A stretch of 64,000 nt of DNA from Candidatus Manganitrophaceae bacterium (GTDB lineage Bacteria; Nitrospirota; Nitrospiria; SBBL01; Manganitrophaceae): positions 124,001 to 188,000 of the forward strand of contig JACQEZ010000016.1 in assembly GCA_016200325.1 (NCBI GenBank). The letters run 5' to 3'. The notes below the pieces were generated by a model. It ran no database searches. It had not been told where the DNA came from and saw only the letters and a list, made by a program, of their open reading frames with translations. Below, piece by piece: positions 57,523 to 64,000 of this stretch. The position numbers were made by a program, and so were the translations under genes. Position 1 is the stretch's first letter, and each line of letters begins with the position of its first letter.

Positions 57523-59250
57523 ATGCGTACAAACAGTTCCCCCCTCTCTCAAAATGCCATTACCGTCTTAGAGAGACGATACCTTAAAAAAGATCCGGAA
57601 GGGCGCCTGATTGAAACACCGGAACAGATGTTCCGCCGGGTGGCCCATAACATCGCGGAAGCCGACCGACGGTACCGATCGGCCTCGGAGGCGGCAGAGA
57701 CAGCGGAAGTTTTCTACGACCTCCTCTCCTCGCTGGAATTCCTCCCCAACTCCCCCACCTTGATGAATGCGGGACGGGAGCTGCAGCAGCTCTCCGCCTG
57801 CTTTGTGATCCCGGTGGAAGATTCACTTGAATCGATCTTTGAGGCGGTCAAAGACACAGCGTTGATCCATCAGAGCGGCGGCGGAACCGGCTTTTCCTTC
57901 TCGCGGCTCCGTCCCCAGAATGATCGGGTCCTCTCGACCTCGGGAATCGCCTCCGGACCGGTCTCTTTCATGAAAGTCTTCAACATGGCGACCGAGGTGA
58001 TCAAACAGGGAGGGGCCCGACGCGGCGCGAACATGGGGATTCTTCGCGTCGATCACCCGGACATCCTCGACTTCATTACCATCAAGGAAGATCCCCGCGA
58101 GATGGTCAACTTCAACCTCTCGGTGGCCGTCACCGATCGTTTCATGGACGCGCTGCAGAAGGAGGCGAGCTATCCGCTCCTCAGCCCCCGAGCCCAAACA
58201 GAGGTCCGGCGTCTTCCGGCGCGGATGGTCTTCAATCAAATAATTCAATCCGCCTGGAAGACCGGGGACCCCGGCATTATTTTTATCGACCGGATCAATC
58301 AAGCCAACCCAACCCCGGCGCTCGGCGCCTTTGAGGCGACCAATCCCTGCGGCGAGCAACCGCTCCTCTCCTATGAGTCGTGCAATCTTGGCTCGATTAA
58401 TCTTGTCAAAATGCATTCGGAAAAGGGGACGATCGACGACTCGAAGCTGCGGGAGACGGTTTGGAAAGCGGTTCACTTCCTCGACAATGTGATCGATCAG
58501 AATCAATATCCCCTTCCCGAGATCGCAGAAGCGACCTATCGAACCCGAAAGATCGGACTCGGCGTCATGGGATTTGCCGACCTCTTAACCGCATTGGCAA
58601 TTCCTTATGACAGCCGTGAAGCGCTCGCGCTTGCCGAAGAGATCATGTCGCTCATTCGACGCGAGGCACGCGAAGCTTCCGCAGCGCTTGCGAAAGAGCG
58701 GGGGGTCTTTCCGGCCTACGACCAGAGCATTTACGCCGGACAGGGACTCCGGCTTCGGAACGCGACCACGACGACGATCGCTCCCACCGGAACGTTGAGT
58801 GTGATCGCCGGCTGCTCCAGCGGGATCGAGCCGCTGTATGCCCTCTCCTACCATCGTCGGGTTCTGGGAGGCGTTCGCCTGCCCGAATTAAATGCTCGTT
58901 TTGTGGAGGCAGCCCGCCAGGGGAACTTTTACTCGGAAGCGCTGATTGCGCGGATCGCCGCGACCGGATCGGTCAAAGGGCTGCCCGAAGTTCCCCAGAA
59001 GATTCAACGGATCTTCGTGACCGCCCATGATCTCTCCCCCGAATTCCACATTCGAATTCAGGCGGCCTTTCAAAAACATACCGACAATGCCGTCTCCAAG
59101 ACGGTCAACTTCCCACGAGAAGCGACCCCTCAAGACGTCGAGAAGGTGTTTCTTCTTGCCTATCGGGAGGGCTGCAAAGGGGTCACCATCTACCGGGATA
59201 TGAGCCGTGAAGAGCAGGTCCTCGCCTGCGCACAGAGCGATTACTGCTGA
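57523..59250 (+). CDS. nrdJ: Adenosylcobalamin-dependent (class II) ribonucleotide reductase
   Basis: The 575-residue enzyme makes deoxyribonucleotides without oxygen. Active-site residues follow the NrdJ pattern: C93 (LSACFVI) and C287 as the reducible pair, thiyl-radical C276 in N274-P-C276-G-E278, spaced as in Thermotoga NrdJ (C276 to C287, 11 residues). TTIAPTGTLSVIAGCSSGIEP is present. The C-terminal redox pair C569/C575 ends the protein (CAQSDYC). No ATP-cone is seen at the N-terminus. No cobalamin riboswitch was recognised upstream. Confidence 0.94.
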   Translation: MRTNSSPLSQNAITVLERRYLKKDPEGRLIETPEQMFRRVAHNIAEADRRYRSASEAAETAEVFYDLLSSLEFLPNSPTLMNAGRELQQLSACFVIPVEDSLESIFEAVKDTALIHQSGGGTGFSFSRLRPQNDRVLSTSGIASGPVSFMKVFNMATEVIKQGGARRGANMGILRVDHPDILDFITIKEDPREMVNFNLSVAVTDRFMDALQKEASYPLLSPRAQTEVRRLPARMVFNQIIQSAWKTGDPGIIFIDRINQANPTPALGAFEATNPCGEQPLLSYESCNLGSINLVKMHSEKGTIDDSKLRETVWKAVHFLDNVIDQNQYPLPEIAEATYRTRKIGLGVMGFADLLTALAIPYDSREALALAEEIMSLIRREAREASAALAKERGVFPAYDQSIYAGQGLRLRNATTTTIAPTGTLSVIAGCSSGIEPLYALSYHRRVLGGVRLPELNARFVEAARQGNFYSEALIARIAATGSVKGLPEVPQKIQRIFVTAHDLSPEFHIRIQAAFQKHTDNAVSKTVNFPREATPQDVEKVFLLAYREGCKGVTIYRDMSREEQVLACAQSDYC

Positions 59251-59341
59251 TTCTTCATGCTCATTCAAACGACGCCTTCTCTTCATCGCTGATCGCGTTT
59301 TACGCTGACAGCCCATTCGACTCCTCTCTATCCCTTTGAAG

Positions 59342-59356
59342 CCGCTTGACAAGCGG
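59342..59356 (+). terminator. Weak hairpin after nrdJ
   Basis: CCGCT-TGACA-AGCGG followed by AAGGCATTTCTTT. The short stem and poor T-run make it a weak candidate terminator. Confidence 0.3.
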
Positions 59357-59401
59357 AAGGCATTTCTTTAATCTTCGTCCATCACATCAGGGGGAAGTGT
59401 C

Positions 59402-60196
59402 ATCGAGTTACGGGTTTGTCTGCTAGGAAGTGGAAGCGGGGGGAACACCACCTACATTGGGACCCCTTCCCACGGCAAGGAAGAAGGACAAGGGGTCTTG
59501 ATCGACGCAGGCCTCTCCGCCTCTGAGATTGTCTCTCGGCTTCGCGCCATTCAGGTCGATCCCCGTCAGATTAAAGCGGTGCTGGTCACGCATGAACATC
59601 AAGACCATGTCTTTGGTACCGATGTTCTTGCCTTGCGGTATGGCATCCCCATTTATGCAAACGAGGCAACCCGGCGGGCGGCAAAACCGCTGAAAAAGCT
59701 CCCGGTGCCGGTTCATCTCTTTGAGACCGACAGTCCCTTCCGGGTCGATCGTTTTTATATCCATCCTTTTCCCATTTCACATGATGCTGCCGATCCGGTC
59801 GGGTACACCGTCCAGACCGATTGGCACAAGGTCGGCATGGTCACCGACCTGGGTTGCCTCACCCCCTCGTTGGAGGCGCTGAAAGAGTGCGATGTCCTGA
59901 TCTTGGAATCAAATCATGACATCGATCTGTTGCTCAACGGCCCCTATCCGGAACACCTCAAAAAGAGGGTTTCCGGAAATCAAGGCCACCTCTCCAATGA
60001 TGAAGCCGGTACCCTTCTCCAATCGCTCCTGCATCCCAAGCTGAGAACGCTCTTTCTCGCGCATATAAGTCAGAAGAACAACCTTCCCCACCTCGCCTAC
60101 CAGACGGCGGAGACAGTCTTAAAGGAGACGGACGGGGCGGTCCAACTTCATCTCGGCTGGCAAGACTTTATCAGCCCCGTCGCAACACTGACCTAA
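59402..60196 (+). CDS. MBL-fold metal-dependent hydrolase (YycJ/WalJ-like), possible ATC start
   Basis: The protein of about 264 residues carries the metallo-beta-lactamase motif HEHQDHVFG, with later HDAAD, DLG and NHD ligands. The family N-terminus LRVCLLGSGSGGNTTYI lies upstream of the first ATG (59498), in the same open frame, which is bounded by a stop at 59369. In the opened segment there is no ATG, GTG or TTG before this motif. AGGGGGA (59389-59395) is followed after 6 bases by ATC at 59402, giving (M)ELRVCLLGSGSGGN. An ATC start or a base error is likely. The substrate is unknown; relatives are nucleases or hydrolases. Confidence 0.8.
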   Translation: MELRVCLLGSGSGGNTTYIGTPSHGKEEGQGVLIDAGLSASEIVSRLRAIQVDPRQIKAVLVTHEHQDHVFGTDVLALRYGIPIYANEATRRAAKPLKKLPVPVHLFETDSPFRVDRFYIHPFPISHDAADPVGYTVQTDWHKVGMVTDLGCLTPSLEALKECDVLILESNHDIDLLLNGPYPEHLKKRVSGNQGHLSNDEAGTLLQSLLHPKLRTLFLAHISQKNNLPHLAYQTAETVLKETDGAVQLHLGWQDFISPVATLT

Positions 60197-60272
60197 GCGG
60201 CAAAACTCCTTCTTGGAATAATCACCCCGATTGCTCGACTGGCCTGCACCCCCCCAAAAGAGAGGGCATTTC

Positions 60273-60301
60273 TTGACAGACCCAGGATCCTATGATACGG
60301 T
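60273..60301 (+). promoter_or_regulatory. Promoter of the receiver protein gene
   Basis: TTGACA (60273-60278), a 17-base spacer and TACGGT (60296-60301, preceded by TGA) predict a leader of about 60 nt. Confidence 0.45.
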
Positions 60302-60367
60302 TTGCTCGTTTCACCGGCCCGGCAGAACCCGCTCCTCATCCATAACATTCGCCCATCGTGAGCTGAA

Positions 60368-61531
60368 ATGCCCCGAAGAGTGCTCCTCATCGATGACAAT
60401 CTAGCCGTTCAAAAACTGGTCGAGTTGACCCTTCGAAAAGAGGGTTACGAAATCACGTCGATCGACAACGGCCTCTCCGCCCTCGATCTTGCCTTTAAAA
60501 ATCAACCCGACCTGATCCTGGCAGATTACAATCTCGAAGGAATGAATATTTTTACTTTTGTGCAAAAGATCCGGCAAAGAGGAAGCCTATCCGACACCCC
60601 GATCATTCTTCTGATCAACTCGACCGAAAGCTATGATCCGGCGCAACTCCAATCGGCCGGCATCCAGGCTTTTTTGAAGAAACCGATCGACTCGAGAGAG
60701 CTGGCGAAGGAGGTCAAGCGGCACACAGGGACCGCCGAAACGGTCATGATGCAGCCGGCGTCGGTCCAACTGAGAGAGGAAAAAAGTCTCTCCGAACATT
60801 TCTCTAATCCGGGCGGCGAGGCGGTCAAGATCGAGGAACTCCTCGGCTGGTCCAGCCCAGGAAGTTTGACCGACGAATTGAAAGACAGAGGCTCTTTTGA
60901 ACAAGCTTTGGAACCGGCCACCCCTTCGATAGAAAATTTAGAGCCGCCCTCCGATGAAATGGGTGAAGAAACCCAGATGTTCATCGACCCCGCGGCGTTG
61001 CAACCTCCGCCCGCGCCGGTGGAGCAGCAGATCTCTCCCCTTGAAACAGACACCTCTCTGGAGGAGACCCGATATTTCCAGGAGCCGCCCCCCATGCCGC
61101 CAGAAGAGCCTGATCTTCTTGAACAGTCTTTGCCGGAGATTCTTTCTACGGCCCCGCTGGAATCAATGCAAGAGGCCTCGGATTCTCTGGAGACTGAAAT
61201 AAAGGAGCCGGCTGTTCCGGCCCTCTCGGATGTCAACTCGGCAGAACCGGCACCCCCTTCCCCGCCCCCCCCCACCTTTCTGACTGAATCCGCTCCCATG
61301 CCCCCGGTTGGTCAACCACAGGTTGATCGCCAACAGATCGATGCGTTACTGCAAAAAAATATTGTGGAAACGGTCGAGAAGGTGGTCTGGGAGGTTCTTC
61401 CTGGGTTGTTACAATCGGCACTTACGAAGGCAGAATTGAAGCAGATCATCGAGAAGGTCGCATGGGAGGTGATCCCTCCCCTGGCGGAGACTGAAATTAA
61501 AGAAGAAATCAAGCGCCTCCAAGAAGAATAG
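60368..61531 (+). CDS. Receiver-domain protein with Pro/Glu-rich linker and C-terminal helical repeat
   Basis: The 387-residue protein has a receiver domain (1-120) with the acidic pair D9-D10, phosphoacceptor D53 (ILADYNLEG) and lysine in FLKKPID. A long acidic Pro/Glu-rich linker (about 150-310) follows. The C-terminal region repeats one motif twice, VEKVVWEVLPGLLQSAL and IEKVAWEVIPPLAETEI, ending EEIKRLQEE. Similar tails are known in receiver proteins of deltaproteobacteria-like bacteria. The linker suggests a scaffold or polar-localisation role rather than DNA binding. Confidence 0.82.
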   Translation: MPRRVLLIDDNLAVQKLVELTLRKEGYEITSIDNGLSALDLAFKNQPDLILADYNLEGMNIFTFVQKIRQRGSLSDTPIILLINSTESYDPAQLQSAGIQAFLKKPIDSRELAKEVKRHTGTAETVMMQPASVQLREEKSLSEHFSNPGGEAVKIEELLGWSSPGSLTDELKDRGSFEQALEPATPSIENLEPPSDEMGEETQMFIDPAALQPPPAPVEQQISPLETDTSLEETRYFQEPPPMPPEEPDLLEQSLPEILSTAPLESMQEASDSLETEIKEPAVPALSDVNSAEPAPPSPPPPTFLTESAPMPPVGQPQVDRQQIDALLQKNIVETVEKVVWEVLPGLLQSALTKAELKQIIEKVAWEVIPPLAETEIKEEIKRLQEE

Positions 61532-61622
61532 ACCCTTTCCAATCCCGCTGTACTCCCCTCATTCATTAGCGAAAACGGCCTCTCTCCCCTTATTTCATTA
61601 CTAAGTTCCCGTCTGGTTTTTG

Positions 61623-61651
61623 TTGACGCTCCCGCCATTCTTTGTTATACT
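61623..61651 (+). promoter_or_regulatory. Promoter of the DksA/TraR-type gene
   Basis: TTGACG (61623-61628), a 17-base spacer and TATACT (61646-61651) make a strong sigma70 promoter. The predicted start near 61658 leaves about 31 nt before ATG 61689. Confidence 0.7.
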
Positions 61652-61688
61652 GTTTTGCTAATTGCTTTTTACCCAAAGGGACCCGCAA

Positions 61689-62099
61689 ATGGCAACGGAG
61701 AGGAACAATCGGATGAAGGCCACGAAGAAAAAAGAGAAGGCAACAAACCCCTATGAAGAAATCAAAAAAGACTTAGAAAAACAGAGGGAATCATTGTTGG
61801 CCGAAGCGGGCGTGATCTTGGGATCGGGGCTGAACCAGGTGAATGAGACACTGACCGATCTGGGGGACCAAGCCTCTGCGGAAGCGGACCAAAACTTTCT
61901 CTTGAGACTCCGCGAGCGCGAGCAAAAACTACTAAAAAAGATCGATGAAGCCATTGATCGTATCAATGAAGGGACGTTTGGAATCTGCGAATCCTGCGGC
62001 GGCCAAATCTCCATAAAGCGTCTAAAAGCCCGTCCTGTCACCACACTCTGCATCGATTGCAAAACCAAGCAAGAGGCGGAAGAAAAAATCAGGCAGTAA
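61689..62099 (+). CDS. DksA/TraR-family zinc-finger protein
   Basis: The 136-residue protein has a coiled-coil helix pair (about 18-88) and the C4 zinc finger CESCGGQ...CIDC in GTFGICESCGGQISIKRLKARP. Members bind RNA polymerase through its secondary channel. The acidic tip residues of DksA cannot be confirmed in the coiled-coil turn (TLTDLGDQASAEADQ). ATG 61689 is preceded by AAAGGGA. Confidence 0.88.
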   Translation: MATERNNRMKATKKKEKATNPYEEIKKDLEKQRESLLAEAGVILGSGLNQVNETLTDLGDQASAEADQNFLLRLREREQKLLKKIDEAIDRINEGTFGICESCGGQISIKRLKARPVTTLCIDCKTKQEAEEKIRQ

Positions 62100-62174
62100 A
62101 ACGATACCGTTTCTCCTGAAGAGATCTGACCCGACCCATTTATTTTGCACCCCATCCCCCTTCCGGAATCCCTT

Positions 62175-62402
62175 ATGAAGGGAATCGGAGGTTGCCTTCT
62201 TGTCTTCCTTGGGCTTTTCGGGCTCTTTTTATCCATCGCGATGAGCTTCACTTACTATCTGCTTCCATTCGCCTTTTTCTTTTTCATCGGGTCGCTTATT
62301 TTGATTTCTTACGCGCTGGGGCCGTCCGGTGAAAAGGACAAACCGAGCGACCTCACCTATAATAAAGAAGTACGTCAGAAAAAAAGTGAAGAGGGAAAAT
62401 GA
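62175..62402 (+). CDS. Small membrane protein of unknown function
   Basis: The 75-residue protein has two hydrophobic helices (about 4-22 and 26-48) and a charged lysine-rich C-terminus (SGEKDKPSDLTYNKEVRQKK). ATG 62175 is preferred over the TTG at 62145. Its stop overlaps the next start (ATGA), so it is coupled with the following two genes. The family is not recognised. Confidence 0.65.
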   Translation: MKGIGGCLLVFLGLFGLFLSIAMSFTYYLLPFAFFFFIGSLILISYALGPSGEKDKPSDLTYNKEVRQKKSEEGK

Positions 62403-62647
62403 TTGAGGTCGGCTTGTGGATACAAACGGATCAAGGAGAATCTCTCTTAATCAAAAAAGATCCGAACGGATATCCCGACGTGGTGTCTCTTTCCCCCTCT
62501 CTCACGCTGACAGATTCCCAATCGAAGAAAGAGGCGATAAAAGCGCTGTATGAAAAACTAACAGGGAAGAGCTATGCCCACGCACATGCGACCACACGGC
62601 AGGTATTATGGGATTTTTTAGAGGTCGCGATTCAACACCTTCCATGA
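62399..62647 (+). CDS. Small soluble protein of unknown function
   Basis: The 82-residue product MIEVGLWIQTDQGESLLIKKDPNG... shows no signal peptide or membrane helix. Both its start (with the gene before) and its stop (with the gene after) overlap in ATGA, so it is part of a tight three-gene unit. The family is not recognised; the coupling is the main evidence that it is real. Confidence 0.6.
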   Translation: MIEVGLWIQTDQGESLLIKKDPNGYPDVVSLSPSLTLTDSQSKKEAIKALYEKLTGKSYAHAHATTRQVLWDFLEVAIQHLP

Positions 62648-63903
62648 CCGACCTTTTCCAGAAGAAGCCTTCCTATAAGGCGCTTTCTTTGCTGAAGTAT
62701 CTCGGCACAAAAAGATCTCCTGTCCCCCTCTCCATTCTCATCTTTCTTATGATTCTTCTCAATGGATGCGCTTCAAAACAGACCATCGTCGACAATCGAG
62801 CCCACCTATTCAGATCGAAAGAGATCGGCGTCGAGATCACTTTTTCCCCTCAATGGCATCTCTCCAATGCCGCCAATAGCTTGTTTGTCGCTGAATTAAA
62901 ACCGACCGGAACACCGATCGTTCGACTCACCGCCACCGACGAGAAAAATATCCCTTCTCTAGAAGACTATCTCAAACTGGAGCCTTCCATCCCCCTCTCT
63001 CAGCGCGTTCAGAAGCTCTCTCAAAACAAAATCTCCTACCTGCAAGCCCTCTCCTCCCGGAAAATTAAAGTAAATGGGGAAACATGGGGAGAATCGGTCT
63101 GGCTCGGTCAGCGGGAGGGGATCACAAAAATTTTCCACACCTATACCGCTTCAGCTCGGCTGAATCTCGTCCAGCTCCATTTTGAATTTCCCTCGACTTT
63201 TTATGAGAATCAGAAAGAGATCATCGCCGCGGTGCTCGACGGGGTCTCTTTTCTACCCCTGCCGGAGCCGTCAGACGAGGAATATGTCCGCGCCTACCGT
63301 TCAATAGGAGAGATCTATAAAGGGCGAGGACAGTGGAGTGATGCGATTGAGGCCTTCCAGAATGCTCTCTCCAAAAACCCGCAAGAGCCGGAGTTGCACA
63401 TTCTTCTGGGAGAGAGCCATTTGAAAAATGATGCGATCGACCCAGCGCTTCAATCTTTTCTGAAAGCAACGCAATTGAGCTCTCAAAATGCCCGAGCCTA
63501 TGAAGGATTGGCGGATGTCTACTTTAAGCAGGGAAGCACCGATCAGGGGATCGCTGCGATTAAACGGGCCGTCGGACTGGCCCCTCAGAATCCGGGGCTT
63601 TATCTCAAGCTGGGGGAAGCTTACCTGAAGCAGGGAAGAACACAGGAGGCGATTAATACCTATCAGAAATTGCTTCGTCGGAAATTTGACACTGCCGATG
63701 CCCATCTCGGCTTGGCAAAGGCCTATCTCAACGTCGATCTATACGAACAGGCAATCCTTGAATTGGAGCAGACGGTCAAGCTTCGCCCGCAACAGGTCGA
63801 ACCGCATTGTCTCCTGGAAAAGGCCTATACTCATCTTGAGTCGACCGCCGACGCCGAGCGCGAAAAACAGCTCTGCAAACAAGGGACCTCAGAGACCCCG
63901 TAG
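62644..63903 (+). CDS. TPR-repeat lipoprotein
   Basis: The 419-residue protein begins with a 34-residue basic N-region and a lipobox (LMILLNGCAS). A beta-type domain follows (about 50-205; ITFSPQWHLSNAANSLFVAEL) resembling PsbP/DUF1795-like folds only in pattern. Five or so TPR units cover about 215-415 (YRSIGEIYKGRGQWSDAIEAFQNAL, YLKLGEAYLKQGRTQEAINTYQKLL). It is coupled to the small soluble protein gene. A role in an envelope complex is likely. The last 97 bases of the window hold no recognisable feature. Confidence 0.8.
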   Translation: MTDLFQKKPSYKALSLLKYLGTKRSPVPLSILIFLMILLNGCASKQTIVDNRAHLFRSKEIGVEITFSPQWHLSNAANSLFVAELKPTGTPIVRLTATDEKNIPSLEDYLKLEPSIPLSQRVQKLSQNKISYLQALSSRKIKVNGETWGESVWLGQREGITKIFHTYTASARLNLVQLHFEFPSTFYENQKEIIAAVLDGVSFLPLPEPSDEEYVRAYRSIGEIYKGRGQWSDAIEAFQNALSKNPQEPELHILLGESHLKNDAIDPALQSFLKATQLSSQNARAYEGLADVYFKQGSTDQGIAAIKRAVGLAPQNPGLYLKLGEAYLKQGRTQEAINTYQKLLRRKFDTADAHLGLAKAYLNVDLYEQAILELEQTVKLRPQQVEPHCLLEKAYTHLESTADAEREKQLCKQGTSETP

Positions 63904-64000
63904 AGGCCGCTCCGCCGCCGTCCGATTACCTTTTTCCACCCTGGCCTGTTTGGCTCTGCTGATATTCCCGCTCCGCCTCCGGCAGCCATGCTGTGATCTG

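Noticed and set aside
60631-61299. A 222-codon minus-strand Ser/Gly-rich frame opposite the receiver protein linker
   Set aside because: It arises from the Pro/Glu-rich linker codons on the plus strand; it has no ribosome site or signal peptide.

Overview
The window comes from the chromosome of a diderm (outer-membrane) bacterium that respires with cytochrome c. It carries an F-type ATP synthase operon, a complete 14-subunit complex I operon (nuoA to nuoN), a complete Ccm (system I) cytochrome c maturation operon, and a large type IV pilus block. Housekeeping genes (secA, csp, cutA, a class II ribonucleotide reductase) lie between them. Base composition is moderately GC-rich and codon use looks even. 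I see no rRNA, tRNA, CRISPR array or insertion sequence. The gene set would fit Nitrospirota or a related deep-branching Gram-negative lineage, but that placement is inference only.

Layout. 1-4342 (minus): ATP synthase genes in transcription order atpZ, atpI-like, atpB, atpE, atpF, atpH, then a receiver-HisKA protein gene, then atpA, which runs off the left edge. 4343-5330: a decayed CARDB-repeat gene, hairpins and promoters. 5327-6028 (plus): a Dpm1-type glycosyltransferase. 6189-21069 (minus): nuoA-nuoN, preceded by a MidA/NDUFAF7-type methyltransferase (21105-22277). 22400-24979 (plus): an unusual outer-membrane protein joining a zinc-ligand-deficient M1-peptidase-like domain to a beta-barrel. 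25022-30169 (minus): diguanylate cyclase, secA, cold-shock protein, M23 peptidase. 30496-43426 (minus): cutA and the pil block, transcribed pilB, pilC, pilA, four minor prepilins, a large secreted repeat protein, a MerR-like regulator, then pilM-N-O-P-Q. 43584-43760 (plus): a small membrane protein. 43741-54707 (minus): ccmA, B, C, a CcmE/CcmD-like fusion, ccmE, F, G, H, I, then a TlpA-like lipoprotein, ccdA, an HtrA protease and a geranylgeranyl-reductase-type flavoprotein. 54942-63903: mixed genes, including an FmdB-type zinc ribbon, a TIGR02757-type protein, a cytochrome c lipoprotein, class II RNR, an MBL-fold hydrolase, a receiver protein, a DksA/TraR-type zinc finger and a TPR lipoprotein.

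The genes fit together as an energy-conserving core: complex I, cytochrome c assembly with its thiol supply (CcdA, CcmG, TlpA), and ATP synthase. A pilus machine of MshE/PilB type sits in the middle. The points most worth a second look are regulatory or architectural. They are a terminator-shaped hairpin between nuoJ and nuoK; a nuo promoter with an inverted repeat over its start; the complex I methyltransferase gene beside nuo, with its target arginine conserved in NuoD; an orphan receiver-HisKA gene splitting the atp operon, with a separate atpA promoter; a CcmE-like/CcmD-like fusion beside a canonical CcmE; a possible ATC start codon; and several candidate leaderless messages. Promoters and hairpins were read by eye and are not experimental.
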